A model generated the notes under the pieces. The model was not told where the DNA came from, made no database searches, and was given only the letters and a program-made list of their open reading frames with translations. Position numbers and translations under genes: made by a program. A DNA stretch of 64,000 nucleotides from an uncultured Pelagibacteraceae bacterium (lineage in GTDB: Bacteria > Pseudomonadota > Alphaproteobacteria > Pelagibacterales > Pelagibacteraceae), in assembly GCA_902588835.1 (NCBI GenBank), contig CACIQQ010000004.1:36558-100557 (forward strand), in the 5' to 3' direction. Of the stretch, positions 29,730-40,303 are shown piece by piece. Each line of letters begins with the position of its first letter. Position 1 is the stretch's first letter.

Positions 29730-30779
29730 ATGAAAGGATTAAAGATAATGAAAAAACTAACTATAATAATTGCTTCATTAGTTGCTTTATCAATAGCAAC
29801 TGTTGCTCAAGCAAGAGATCAAATTAAGATAGTTGGTTCTTCTACAGTATTCCCTTATGCGACTGTTGTTGCTGAAAGATTTGGTGGTTCAGGATTTAAA
29901 ACTCCTGTTATTGAGTCTACTGGTACTGGTGGTGGAGCTAAACTATTTTGTGCTGGTGTAGGTGAACAACATCCAGATATAACAAACGCATCAAGAGCTA
30001 TGAAAGATAAAGAAAAAGCTCTTTGTAAGAAAAATGGTGTAAATGAAATCGTTGAAATCGTAATTGGAAACGACGGAATCACATTAGCTTACAGTAAAGA
30101 TGCAAAACCAGTAAACTTTACAAAAGAACAATTATACTTAGCGCTAGCCGCTCATACAGTTGTTGATGGTAAATTAGTTCCAAATATTTATAAAACTTGG
30201 GATCAAATTGACCCTAGTTTACCAAAACAAAAAATTTCAGTGATGATTCCACCAGGAACATCAGGAACTAGAGATGCTTGGAATTCTTTAGTAATGAAAA
30301 AAGGTATGACTAAAGAAGCTAAAGCTCTTTATAAAGCTGGTTTTGAAGCTGGAAATAAAAAATACAAAAAACCTCAAAAACTTTACAGAGAAGATGGTGC
30401 TGCTATTGAAGTAGGAGAAAACGATAGTTTGATCATCCAAAAGTTAACTCAAGATAAAGAAATGTTTGGTTTCTTTGGTTTCAGTTATTTCCTAGCTGCA
30501 AAAGACAAATTACAAGCTGCAAGTATTGATGGTGGACAACCATCATTGTCGTCTATTCAAGACTACAGTTATGCAGTTGCAAGACCTTTATTCTTTTACG
30601 TGAAAAAAGCTCACGTTGGAGTAATTCCAGGCTTACATGAGTTTGTGAAAGAATTCACAACGAAGAAAGCTATAGGAAAAGGTGGTTACCTAGCGGACAT
30701 TGGTTTAGTACCATTAGACTCTAAGTTGTATAAAACAACAAGAACTAATGCTACAAAGCTAGTTGCTATGGGTAATTAA
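29730..30779 (+). CDS. pstS: phosphate ABC transporter substrate-binding protein PstS
   Basis: IKIVGSSTVFPYATVVAERFG, ESTGTGGGAKLFC, GTSGTRDAWNSLV; upstream of pstCAB. An alternative start is 29748. Confidence 0.95.
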   Translation: MKGLKIMKKLTIIIASLVALSIATVAQARDQIKIVGSSTVFPYATVVAERFGGSGFKTPVIESTGTGGGAKLFCAGVGEQHPDITNASRAMKDKEKALCKKNGVNEIVEIVIGNDGITLAYSKDAKPVNFTKEQLYLALAAHTVVDGKLVPNIYKTWDQIDPSLPKQKISVMIPPGTSGTRDAWNSLVMKKGMTKEAKALYKAGFEAGNKKYKKPQKLYREDGAAIEVGENDSLIIQKLTQDKEMFGFFGFSYFLAAKDKLQAASIDGGQPSLSSIQDYSYAVARPLFFYVKKAHVGVIPGLHEFVKEFTTKKAIGKGGYLADIGLVPLDSKLYKTTRTNATKLVAMGN

Positions 30780-30803
30780 TTATTTCTTGATTAACAAATG
30801 TTT

Positions 30804-30834
30804 AAAAGGGGGTCTTTTTAGACCCCTTTTTTTT
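30804..30834 (+). terminator. hairpin plus T-run between pstS and pstC
   Basis: AAAAGGGGGTCTttttAGACCCCTTTTTTTT. Confidence 0.85.
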
Positions 30835-30869
30835 GAAATAAGAGTAAAGTCCTCAATAAGGGAGATTCT

Positions 30870-32255
30870 TTGAACTTAATATTATTTACATTTATTGTTC
30901 TTTTAGGTTTCACAAGTTACTATTTTGGACGGAGAAAAGCATATACAATTCAATCTTCAAAAAAAAGATTAACTGCATTACCACAATTTTATGGTTATTA
31001 TCTTGCAATCTGGTGTGCAATACCAGCCTTTATAATTTTTTCTTTATGGGCAATTTTTGAGCCTACAATAGTAAAACTATTAGTCTTAAGCGATTATTCA
31101 AATCAAGGTTATCTTGATGATGAATTAAATTTAATATACGAAAAAACAAAATCCTTGTCTCGGGGACAATTTACTGGAGAAATTACACCCTTTATTGAGG
31201 CTTCAGCAGAAAAATATTTAAGTCTTCGATCAATAGCTCAAAATTCAAAAGCTGTTATAGTATTATCTATAATTATTGCTTCAGTTGCTTACGCTTATAA
31301 AAGAATTTCATCTAATTCTAGAACAAGAGAACCAGTTGAAAAATTTTTGAACGCAGTTTTATTTACAGCTTCTTTAGCTGCAATATTAACTACTGTTGGG
31401 ATAGTTTTTTCACTTATATTTCAAACAATAGATTTTTTTAAAGTAATTCCATTATTTGATTTTGTATTTGGTACTCACTGGTATCCAGCAAAAGCTTTTG
31501 TTAGGGATTCTTCTGAGGCTTTGGATCCAACAATGTATTCCGATACTTTTGGGGCAGTCCCTATTTTTGCAGGTACTTTTTTTATAGCGTTAATAGCTAT
31601 GTGCGTAGCCATCCCAATTGGATTAATGAGTGGAATTTATTTAGCTGAATATGCATCAAGCAAAGTAAGACAATATGCAAAACCTTTAATTGAAATTTTA
31701 GCTGGTATACCAACTGTTGTTTATGGTTTTTTTGCTGCTCTAACTGTTGGCCCTTTTTTAAAAGAATTAGGAACTTCAATGGGTCTTGAAGTTTCAGCTG
31801 AAAGTGCTTTAGCGGCAGGAGGAGTAATGGGAATTATGATCATACCATTTATCTCAAGCTTGAGTGATGATGTTATTACAAGTGTCCCTCAAAGTTTAAG
31901 AGATGGAAGTTACGCTATGGGAGCAACTAAATCAGAAACAATCAAGAGAGTTATTTTCCCAGCGGCATTACCTGGCATCGTTGGATCTATTTTGTTAGGT
32001 GTTTCAAGAGCTATTGGAGAAACAATGATAGTTGTTATGGCTTCTGGTTTAGCAGCAAACTTGACTTTTAACCCATTAGAATCTACTTCAACAATCACAG
32101 CACAAATTGTGGTAATTTTAATTGGAGACCAAGCTTTTGGCGATCCAAAAACACAAGCCGCTTTTGCTTTAGGTATGTCATTATTTTTAGTAACGCTTTG
32201 TTTAAACATTGTAGCCTTAAGAGTAGTTAAAAAATATAGAGAGAAATATGAATAA
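30870..32255 (+). CDS. pstC: phosphate ABC transporter permease PstC
   Basis: Permease; AEYASSKVRQYAKPLIEILAGIPTVVYGFFA, SYAMGATKSETIKRVIFPAALPGI; TTG start. Confidence 0.93.
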   Translation: MNLILFTFIVLLGFTSYYFGRRKAYTIQSSKKRLTALPQFYGYYLAIWCAIPAFIIFSLWAIFEPTIVKLLVLSDYSNQGYLDDELNLIYEKTKSLSRGQFTGEITPFIEASAEKYLSLRSIAQNSKAVIVLSIIIASVAYAYKRISSNSRTREPVEKFLNAVLFTASLAAILTTVGIVFSLIFQTIDFFKVIPLFDFVFGTHWYPAKAFVRDSSEALDPTMYSDTFGAVPIFAGTFFIALIAMCVAIPIGLMSGIYLAEYASSKVRQYAKPLIEILAGIPTVVYGFFAALTVGPFLKELGTSMGLEVSAESALAAGGVMGIMIIPFISSLSDDVITSVPQSLRDGSYAMGATKSETIKRVIFPAALPGIVGSILLGVSRAIGETMIVVMASGLAANLTFNPLESTSTITAQIVVILIGDQAFGDPKTQAAFALGMSLFLVTLCLNIVALRVVKKYREKYE

Positions 32256-33516
32256 GAATAAAGAACAATTATTAAATAAAAGATACAGGGCTGAGCGGAG
32301 ATTTCGCTTATATGGTCAAAGTGCAATTTTTATGGCACTTTTATTTTTAACAATTTTTATTTTCAAAATATTTTCAACTGGATATTCAGCTTTTCAAAAA
32401 ACATGGCTGATTGTTCCTGTAAACTTTGACGCTGAAATGATGATGATAGATCAAAATCCATCTAAAGAAGATCTTCAAGACGCTGATTATTACGATATAG
32501 CATTAAAATCTATGGCTGATTTAGATCAAAATGCAAATGATGATCAAAAAAATCAATTGAAGAGAATGGTGTCATATTTTTTTGAAAAAGAAATTAAAAA
32601 TGAGATTTTAAATGACCCTAGTTTAATAGGAAAAACAAAAGAAGTTTATTTAACTGCTTCAGATGATTTAGATCAAGTTTTTAAAGGAAATTATCCAAGA
32701 GATTTACCGGAAGATCAAAGAAGAGTAAGTGATTATCAATTAAAAATTTTTGATCAACTTGTTGCAAAGGGTAAAGTCGAAAGTAAATTTAATATCAGTT
32801 TTTTTACATATGCAGACTCAAGAGAAGCAGAACTTGCTGGTATAGCTAGTTCATTTATGGGCTCAATTTTTTCTATACTTGTTTGTTTAATGATAGCCTT
32901 TCCTGTAGCGGTACTAGCAGCAATTTATCTTGAAGAGTTCGCACCTAAAAATAGGTTTACTGATTTTATTGAGGTAAATATAAATAACTTGGCCGCAGTA
33001 CCATCTATTGTCTTTGGATTACTCGGATTAGGTGTTTTATTAGCTATATTTCATCTTCCCAGGTCTACTCCTTTAGTTGGAGGTATCACTTTATCGTTGA
33101 TGACTTTACCAACAATAATTATAGCTGCGAGAGCATCCTTAAAAGCAGTTCCACCAAGTATAAGAGAGGCAGCACTTGCTATGGGAGCAAGTCGTATGCA
33201 AACCACAATGCATCATACAGTACCTCTTTCAATGCCTGGGACGTTATCAGGTACAATAATTGGTTTAGCTCAAGCTTTAGGAGAAACTGCACCCCTAATT
33301 TTAATTGGAATGGTTGCTTTTGTTAACACGATACCTGGGTCACCAATGGATCCTGCTGCAAGTTTACCAGTTCAAATCTATATTTGGGCTGAAAGTGCTG
33401 AAAGAGGATTTGTAGAAAAAGTCTCGGCATGTATAATGGTCTTACTTGGTTTTTTAATAATAATGAATTTATTTGCCCAAATAATTAGACATAAGTTTGA
33501 AAAAAAATGGAATTAA
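32248..33516 (+). CDS. pstA: phosphate ABC transporter permease PstA
   Basis: [62 protein letters not shown]. Confidence 0.93.
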   Translation: MNKNKEQLLNKRYRAERRFRLYGQSAIFMALLFLTIFIFKIFSTGYSAFQKTWLIVPVNFDAEMMMIDQNPSKEDLQDADYYDIALKSMADLDQNANDDQKNQLKRMVSYFFEKEIKNEILNDPSLIGKTKEVYLTASDDLDQVFKGNYPRDLPEDQRRVSDYQLKIFDQLVAKGKVESKFNISFFTYADSREAELAGIASSFMGSIFSILVCLMIAFPVAVLAAIYLEEFAPKNRFTDFIEVNINNLAAVPSIVFGLLGLGVLLAIFHLPRSTPLVGGITLSLMTLPTIIIAARASLKAVPPSIREAALAMGASRMQTTMHHTVPLSMPGTLSGTIIGLAQALGETAPLILIGMVAFVNTIPGSPMDPAASLPVQIYIWAESAERGFVEKVSACIMVLLGFLIIMNLFAQIIRHKFEKKWN

Positions 33517-34273
33517 AATGATAAAGATTAAAGCAAAAAATGTAGATGTTTTTTATGGAAAAAAACAAGCTCTCTATAATATAGGTTTAGATATTGAAGA
33601 AAACCAAGTAACTGCATTAATTGGTCCATCTGGTTGTGGTAAATCAACTTTTCTTAGATGTCTTAATAGAATGAATGATGTAATTGACATCTGCAGGGTT
33701 AAAGGAGAAATTTTAATTAACGACTTTAACATAAATGATAAAAGTTGCGATGTAGTGAGACTCAGAGAAAAAATTGGTATGGTTTTTCAAAAACCTAATC
33801 CTTTCCCAAAAACTGTATACGAAAATATATCTTACGGTCCAACAATTCACGGTATGGCTCAATCAAAACAAGAAATGGATGAAATTGTTGAAACTAGTTT
33901 AAAAAAGGCTGCGCTATGGGAAGAAGTAAAAGACAGATTGCATGAACCCGGAACCGGATTATCTGGAGGACAACAGCAAAGACTGTGTATTGCTAGAGCT
34001 ATTTCTGTAAGACCAGAAGTTATATTAATGGATGAGCCTTGTTCAGCATTAGATCCAATAGCAACAGCACAAATTGAAGAATTGATTGATGAGTTAAAAA
34101 AGGAGCATACAATAATAATTGTAACTCATTCTATGGCTCAAGCTGCACGTGTCTCTCAAAATACGGGTTTTTTTCACTTAGGACAATTGATTGAACATGG
34201 ATCTACTGATAAAATATTTAAAAATCCTGATAACACAAAAACTCAGGATTACATAACCGGGAGGTTTGGATAA
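33497..34273 (+). CDS. pstB: phosphate ABC transporter ATP-binding protein PstB
   Basis: [47 protein letters not shown]. Start may be 33518 (ATGATAAAG), which would avoid the pstA overlap. Confidence 0.95.
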   Translation: MKKNGIKMIKIKAKNVDVFYGKKQALYNIGLDIEENQVTALIGPSGCGKSTFLRCLNRMNDVIDICRVKGEILINDFNINDKSCDVVRLREKIGMVFQKPNPFPKTVYENISYGPTIHGMAQSKQEMDEIVETSLKKAALWEEVKDRLHEPGTGLSGGQQQRLCIARAISVRPEVILMDEPCSALDPIATAQIEELIDELKKEHTIIIVTHSMAQAARVSQNTGFFHLGQLIEHGSTDKIFKNPDNTKTQDYITGRFG

Positions 34274-34980
34274 TGGGTGAAGCGCCACATACAGTTAAAT
34301 CTTACGAAGAAGAACTTAAAAATCTTAATGCTAATATCATTAAAATGGGAAGTGCATGCGAGGAGTCTTTAGGTAAAGCAATTCAAGCCATTACAACAAG
34401 AAATAGCGATATTGCAGAAAAAGTAATTCAAGATGATGAAAAAATAGATAAATATGAAGCCTTGATTGAACAACAAGTTGTAAATTTAATTGCTTTAAGA
34501 CAACCTATGGCAATTGATTTAAGAGAGACAGTAACGGCTTTGAAAATGTCTTCAGATTTAGAAAGAATAGGTGATTTAGCAAAAAATATATCCAAGAGAA
34601 CACTTTTGCTTAATGAAAATCTTCCAAAGAATTTGGTAGACACATTAAATAGAGTATCTGTCGCTGTTCAAAAGCAATTAAAATCAACATTAGACGCTTA
34701 TCTAGAAAGATCTGCGCCAATGGCAGTTAATGTTTGGGAAGGTGATGAGCAAATAGATGATCTAACAAATCTTTGTATGCAAGAAGTTATAAAATATCTT
34801 AAGGAAAATGAAAAAAATTTAGAGGATGGAACTCACTTGTTGTTTGTGACCAAAAACGTTGAGCGTATTGGTGATCATACTACAAATGTTGCGGAACAAA
34901 TTTATTATTTAGTTAAAGGCGAATATTTAGAAGGTGACAGACCTAAGGGCACCGAGCCAATTGTAACCGGAGAAAAATGA
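34273..34980 (+). CDS. phoU: phosphate signalling protein PhoU
   Basis: Duplicated PhoU domain (DLRETVTALKMSSDLERIGDLAKNI; FVTKNVERIGDHTTNVAEQIYYL). Confidence 0.95.
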   Translation: MGEAPHTVKSYEEELKNLNANIIKMGSACEESLGKAIQAITTRNSDIAEKVIQDDEKIDKYEALIEQQVVNLIALRQPMAIDLRETVTALKMSSDLERIGDLAKNISKRTLLLNENLPKNLVDTLNRVSVAVQKQLKSTLDAYLERSAPMAVNVWEGDEQIDDLTNLCMQEVIKYLKENEKNLEDGTHLLFVTKNVERIGDHTTNVAEQIYYLVKGEYLEGDRPKGTEPIVTGEK

Positions 34981-34983
34981 TTT

Positions 34984-35667
34984 ATGTCAGCTCATGTTTT
35001 CATAGCTGAAGATGAAGCATCAATTGTTAGTTTGTTAAAATATAATCTTGAAAAAGAAGGTTATAAAGTCAGTCATTCAGAAAATGGAGAAGATGCTCTT
35101 AAACAAATAAAATCTAAACAGCCAGATTTGATATTAATGGATTGGATGTTACCTGAATTATCTGGTGTTGAAATTTGTAAAAACTTAAAAAAAGATGATA
35201 AGTTTAATGATATTCCTGTCATTATGTTGACTGCAAAAGGGGAGGAAGAAGACAAATTAAAAGCATTTGATACAGGTGCAGATGATTATGTAACTAAACC
35301 TTTTAGTCAAAAAGAATTAAATGCTAGAATTAAATCTTTATTGAGAAGGTCTAAGCCTCAATCATCATCGGATATTGTAGAATTTACTGATTTAAAAATA
35401 GATCGGATTACAAAAAGAGTTTATAGAAAAGATAAGGAAATTACTTTAGGTCCAACAGAATTTAAACTCTTAGATTTTTTTATCAAAAATCCTAAAAGAG
35501 TTTACTCAAGAGAACAACTCTTAAATAATGTGTGGGGAGAAAATATATACGTTGAGTCACGAACGGTTGATGTACACATAAGAAGATTAAGACAAGCTAT
35601 AAACATCGAAAACACAAAACCTTTAATTAGAACGGTCAGATCTGCCGGTTATTCTTTAGAGTCTTGA
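34984..35667 (+). CDS. phoB: phosphate regulon response regulator PhoB
   Basis: REC (LILMDWMLPELSGVEICK) plus winged helix (RTVDVHIRRLRQAI..IRTVRSAGYSLE). Confidence 0.92.
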   Translation: MSAHVFIAEDEASIVSLLKYNLEKEGYKVSHSENGEDALKQIKSKQPDLILMDWMLPELSGVEICKNLKKDDKFNDIPVIMLTAKGEEEDKLKAFDTGADDYVTKPFSQKELNARIKSLLRRSKPQSSSDIVEFTDLKIDRITKRVYRKDKEITLGPTEFKLLDFFIKNPKRVYSREQLLNNVWGENIYVESRTVDVHIRRLRQAINIENTKPLIRTVRSAGYSLES

Positions 35668-36173
35668 AGATCTTTGGGTCTTATAAATTCTTTTAACATT
35701 CCTTTTTTTTCTATTTCATCCCAACCTTTAATATCAAATTTAATTTTGGCGAATGCTGCTGTAGGAAATTTATAATTCATTAATTTGAAATTATTTGTTT
35801 CATGATTTTTTGTTAGATATCTTACTAAATTTTTAACTGTAGGTTCATGGTTTATTAACAAAATTGATTTGTAATTACTCGATATTTTTTTAATTTTATT
35901 TATAATTGCATATTCATCAGCCAAGTATAAACTCTTTGAATATTCTATTGTTTTTGGCTCAGGAATGTCTTCTGATAAAATTTCAAAAGTACTTCGGGTT
36001 CTTGTAGCTGATGATATTAAAGCAAAATCAAATTTGTACTTTTTTTTAACAAAAAATTCACAAATTTTTTTTGCACTTTTTTTACCTCTTTTATTGAGTG
36101 GTCTCTTAAAATCATCAATATTTAAATCTTCCCAACTGGATTTTGCATGTCTCATGACATATAATTCAAACAT
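35649..36173 (-). CDS. SixA-like phosphohistidine phosphatase
   Basis: MFELYVMRHAKSSWEDLNIDDFKRPLNKRGKKSA; start moved to the internal Met at 36173 (the listed ORF extends upstream without homology). Confidence 0.85.
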   Translation of the reverse strand: MFELYVMRHAKSSWEDLNIDDFKRPLNKRGKKSAKKICEFFVKKKYKFDFALISSATRTRSTFEILSEDIPEPKTIEYSKSLYLADEYAIINKIKKISSNYKSILLINHEPTVKNLVRYLTKNHETNNFKLMNYKFPTAAFAKIKFDIKGWDEIEKKGMLKEFIRPKDLQDSKE

Positions 36174-36186
36174 AAATTCTAAATAT

Positions 36187-38343
36187 ATGACTGCTTTAAA
36201 AAAACAACAAAAAGAAGAACTCAAGAACAAATATATTAATAGGGAACTTTCCTGGTTAAAATTCAATGATAGAGTTCTTTTTGAAGCACAAAATCTTGAA
36301 AATCCCTTGTATGAAAGAGTAAAATTTTTATCAATTGCCGGTTCAAATCTTGATGAATTTTTTATGGTTCGGGTAGCAGGTCTATATAGTCAAATAAAAC
36401 AAGAAGTTGATTCATTAAGTTCTGATGGTCTGACACCTGATGAACAAATGGAAGAGGTAATTTCCGAAACTAAAAAACTATTAATCAAACAAAATAAGAT
36501 TTATATTCAACTTATCGCAGAATTAAAAAAAAACAATATCAGTTTAGTTAAGCCAGTTAATTTAAATACTAAGGATAAAAAAAAACTTCTAGAAATATTC
36601 AAAGAAGAGATTTATCCTTTATTAACACCATCTGCTATTGATCCTGCGCATCCATTTCCATTTATAATCAACCAAGGAAGAGCGCTTGTAATGAGGTTAA
36701 GAAAAAAAAATAAAAAAAGAATTTTAAACTCAATAATAGTAATACCAAAAGCATTATCTAGATTTATTGAAATAGAGTCTTCAAAAAATCATAAAAAATT
36801 TGTTGTTCTAGACGATGTAATAAGTTTTTTTGCTAAAGAAATTTTTCCAGATCATGATTTAGAAAAAAAAATGATTTTCAGGGTAATAAGAGATAGTGAT
36901 GTTGAAATTCAAGAGGAAGCAGAAGATCTAGTTAGATCTTTTGAATTAGCCTTAAAAAGACGTAGAACGGGCGATATTGTTCGTTTAGAGGTCCTTGAAA
37001 ATAGTGATCATGAATTGATAAAATTTATAACAAACAAATTAGATGTAAATCCTGATTATATTTATAATGTATTTGGCCTTGTTGGAATTCAAGATATAGA
37101 TCAAATATGTAAGTTAAAAAATCCAAAATTAAGATTTAAAAATTTTGTACCTAGAGATGTTGAAAGATTAAAAGAATATAATGATAATTTTTTTGAAACC
37201 ATCAAAAGGAAAGATTTAGTTGTTCATCATCCTTTTGAAACATTTGACTCAGTAATTGAATTTTTGAACCAAGCAGCAAATGATAAAAAAGTAATAGCTA
37301 TAAAACAAACTTTGTATAGAACAACTTTAGATTCACCAATTGTTAAAGCTTTAATAACAGCTGCAGAAAATGGAAAAACAGTTACTGCTTTAATAGAAAT
37401 TAAAGCAAGATTTGACGAGGAAGCAAATATTCAATTATCAAGAAGTTTAGAAAAGGTAGGTGTTCAAATTGTTTATGGTTTTGCAAAATACAAAACTCAT
37501 GCAAAATCATCATTAGTTTTAAGAAGAGAACAAGGTAAAATACAAACTTATTTTCACTTAGGAACTGGTAATTATCATCCTGTAAATGCTAAAATCTATA
37601 CTGATTTGTCTTTATTCAGCTGTGATAGAAAAATGGCATCAGATGTTGAAAAATTTTTTAATTATGTAACAGGATACGCAAAACCAAAAAATTTAAATAA
37701 AATTTCTGTTTCGCCAATTAATATGAGACAAACCTTAAATAAAAACATTGATGCTGAAATTGAAAATTCTAAAAATGGAAAATTTGCAGCCATTTGGGCA
37801 AAAATGAATTCATTAGTAGATCCGGAAATTATTGATAAATTTTATGAAGCTTCGAATGCTGGTGTTAATATTCATTTATTTGTAAGGGGTGTTTGTTGCT
37901 TGAGACCAGGTATTAAAAATAGATCTGAAAATATAGTTGTAAAAAGTATTATAGGAAGATTTTTAGAGCATTCTAGAATTTATTGTTTTAGTAACGGTAC
38001 TAAAAAAATGCCTAATAGAAATGCAAAAGTATATATTTCCTCAGCTGATCTTATGCCAAGAAATTTAAATAGAAGAGTAGAGCTTTTGGTGCCAATTGAA
38101 AATGAGACTGTTCATGAGCAGATTCTAGATCAAATAATGTTAGCAAATTATCTTGATACTAATCAGAGCTGGGAGCTCAATGCAGATGGTAATTATAAAA
38201 AAATTAAGTATAGTAAGAACGATTCCTTTTCAGCTCATGAATACTTTATGAATAATCCGAGCTTATCTGGAAGAGGTAAAGCTAAATTAACTATGCAACC
38301 TAAGAAATTGCATTTAAGACTGATTAAAAGTGGAAGTAATTAA
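36187..38343 (+). CDS. ppk: polyphosphate kinase 1
   Basis: INRELSWLKFNDRVLFEAQ, GSNLDEFFMVRVAG, GTGNYHPVNAKIYTDLSLF; start moved to ATG 36187. Confidence 0.95.
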   Translation: MTALKKQQKEELKNKYINRELSWLKFNDRVLFEAQNLENPLYERVKFLSIAGSNLDEFFMVRVAGLYSQIKQEVDSLSSDGLTPDEQMEEVISETKKLLIKQNKIYIQLIAELKKNNISLVKPVNLNTKDKKKLLEIFKEEIYPLLTPSAIDPAHPFPFIINQGRALVMRLRKKNKKRILNSIIVIPKALSRFIEIESSKNHKKFVVLDDVISFFAKEIFPDHDLEKKMIFRVIRDSDVEIQEEAEDLVRSFELALKRRRTGDIVRLEVLENSDHELIKFITNKLDVNPDYIYNVFGLVGIQDIDQICKLKNPKLRFKNFVPRDVERLKEYNDNFFETIKRKDLVVHHPFETFDSVIEFLNQAANDKKVIAIKQTLYRTTLDSPIVKALITAAENGKTVTALIEIKARFDEEANIQLSRSLEKVGVQIVYGFAKYKTHAKSSLVLRREQGKIQTYFHLGTGNYHPVNAKIYTDLSLFSCDRKMASDVEKFFNYVTGYAKPKNLNKISVSPINMRQTLNKNIDAEIENSKNGKFAAIWAKMNSLVDPEIIDKFYEASNAGVNIHLFVRGVCCLRPGIKNRSENIVVKSIIGRFLEHSRIYCFSNGTKKMPNRNAKVYISSADLMPRNLNRRVELLVPIENETVHEQILDQIMLANYLDTNQSWELNADGNYKKIKYSKNDSFSAHEYFMNNPSLSGRGKAKLTMQPKKLHLRLIKSGSN

Positions 38344-39841
38344 TACAAAACAACAATCTTCATCAAAACATTTAAAATTAGCCATTATTGATATTGGCTC
38401 AAATTCTATAAGAATGCTAATTTATGATGATTTTAGTTCAACAAGAGTTCCGACATTTAATGAAAAAGCAGTATGTGAACTAGGAAAAAATTTAGATAAA
38501 TCAAGAAAGCTTCATAAATCTGGATCAGAATATGCATTAAAAGTTTTAAAAAGATTTTCAGAAATTTTAAATGTATCAAAGATCACAAATTTGAAAATAA
38601 TTGCAACTGCTGTTTTGCGAGAGGCTACAGATGCAAAACAATTTATCAGCGAAGTAGAAACCCTTTTTAAAACAAAAATTGATATTCTGAGTGGTGAAGA
38701 AGAAGCAAATTGTTCTGCTGAAGGTGTAAAAATTGGATTCGATAATGTCGATGGTTTGGTAGCAGATCTTGGTGGAGGAAGTTTAGAATTAGCTAGAGTT
38801 GAAAATAATGTTGTTACGAACAAAACCTCTTTGCCAATTGGTGTTCTTAGATTAATAAATAATCCAATTGTTAAAAAAAGAAATTTACCAAAGTATGTAA
38901 AAAAATTATTAAGAGAGGAAAAATGGTTATCTAAAAAAAAATTTAATAATTTATATTTAGTGGGAGGAACTTGGAGATCTTTATTTAAATTACATCTTTT
39001 CCAAAATAATCACCCTGTTCATATTATTCATCAATATTCTATAGATAAATCAACGTTGTCTAAATTTCTTGAAAAAGTTTCATCATTTAATAAATCAAAA
39101 CTTAAAACTGTGGAATATATTTCAAAATCAAGAACACAATTTTTACCGTATAGTTCTATTATTTTAGATGAGATAATGAGTATAACAAATCCAAAAAAAA
39201 TAATTTGTTCAATTAGCGGTTTGAGGGAAGGTTCTTTATCAATTGATCATTTTAAAAATACAAAAGAGTCAGAAATTTTTACTAAATCAATTGAGTATAT
39301 TGCATTAAAAAGAGGGGATTTAGGATCTACCTACCAAAAATATTTTAAATTTATACTCCCTGTTTTTGATGGAAATGAACACTATAACAAAAAATTATTA
39401 CATCTAGCTTGTGTTTTAAGTCATATGGATTGGGGTCTTGGTGCATTTCAAAAAGCAGAACTGGTGTTTCAAGAAACTCTTAACACACCTCTATTAAGAC
39501 TTACACATAAAGAAAGGATACAATTAGCTCTCTCTTGTTATTGGAGATACTGTAGTATTAAATATAATCCAAAATTTGAATATCTTACTTTTTTAAATAA
39601 TAACGAAATATTTTCAAGTAAACAGGTTGGTGCTGCATTAAGATTCTCTCAGTCTTTAACATCCATATCAACAATTTTTCTTGAAGAATTTAAATTGTAT
39701 AAAAGAGGGAATTCAATATTTTTAAAAATTCCATCTCAACATCAAGAAATAATTTCCAAACAGGTAACAAAAAGGTTTAAGGCTCTTGCTAGAGAATTAT
39801 TTTTAGAACCTAGAGTTATTTATTCAAATAATTCAAAATGA
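38330..39841 (+). CDS. ppx: exopolyphosphatase (Ppx/GppA family)
   Basis: AIIDIGSNSIRMLIYD, GLVADLGGGSLELARV; adjacent to ppk. Confidence 0.9.
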   Translation: MEVINTKQQSSSKHLKLAIIDIGSNSIRMLIYDDFSSTRVPTFNEKAVCELGKNLDKSRKLHKSGSEYALKVLKRFSEILNVSKITNLKIIATAVLREATDAKQFISEVETLFKTKIDILSGEEEANCSAEGVKIGFDNVDGLVADLGGGSLELARVENNVVTNKTSLPIGVLRLINNPIVKKRNLPKYVKKLLREEKWLSKKKFNNLYLVGGTWRSLFKLHLFQNNHPVHIIHQYSIDKSTLSKFLEKVSSFNKSKLKTVEYISKSRTQFLPYSSIILDEIMSITNPKKIICSISGLREGSLSIDHFKNTKESEIFTKSIEYIALKRGDLGSTYQKYFKFILPVFDGNEHYNKKLLHLACVLSHMDWGLGAFQKAELVFQETLNTPLLRLTHKERIQLALSCYWRYCSIKYNPKFEYLTFLNNNEIFSSKQVGAALRFSQSLTSISTIFLEEFKLYKRGNSIFLKIPSQHQEIISKQVTKRFKALARELFLEPRVIYSNNSK

Positions 39842-40014
39842 ATTTATTAATTAAATTGTAATATTATATTAATATTTTTTTAACAAAAGTTTTCTAACTT
39901 AAATTAACAGAATTTTTATTTAACTTATTTTTCCTCTGTAAAATTTAAATTTTGTTAACTATCTTCTTTCTTCCTTGTCTAAGTTGATAGGGGAGAAAGA
40001 CCCCATATAAATTT

Positions 40015-40221
40015 TTAATTGTTTAAAGATAAGCTTTCACTAGCTTGTTTTTTTGCTAGTTTTCTTGCTTTTTTTTCTGCAACTTTTTTTTCTATATCAG
40101 CAATTTTCACGTTTATATTAGATAGCTTTTTTTCTTTAGCAGTTATTTTGTTTTTCAACCTATCTATTGTTTTTAAAATCTTCAGTCTTTTCTTTTCACT
40201 TTTTTTTAACTTTTTTTTCAT
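40015..40221 (-). CDS. small Lys-rich putative coiled-coil protein, function unknown
   Basis: 68 aa, strongly basic heptad-like sequence; AGGGGGTTTAAAATG ribosome-binding site context on the minus strand. Confidence 0.6.
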   Translation of the reverse strand: MKKKLKKSEKKRLKILKTIDRLKNKITAKEKKLSNINVKIADIEKKVAEKKARKLAKKQASESLSLNN

Positions 40222-40303
40222 TTTAAACCCCCTAAAAATTAAATCAGGAATATTTAAACATAAAATTCAAAAATCTAAAAGCAAATTTAATACAACCCAA
40301 AGT

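Noticed and set aside
31910-32326. Minus ORF 138 aa opposite pstC/pstA
   Set aside because: Antisense shadow ORF, no motif.
35965-36186. N-terminal extension of the listed ppk ORF
   Set aside because: Lies antisense to the conserved sixA-like gene; PPK homology begins just after ATG 36187.
38512-38823. Minus ORF 103 aa opposite ppx
   Set aside because: Antisense shadow ORF, no motif.
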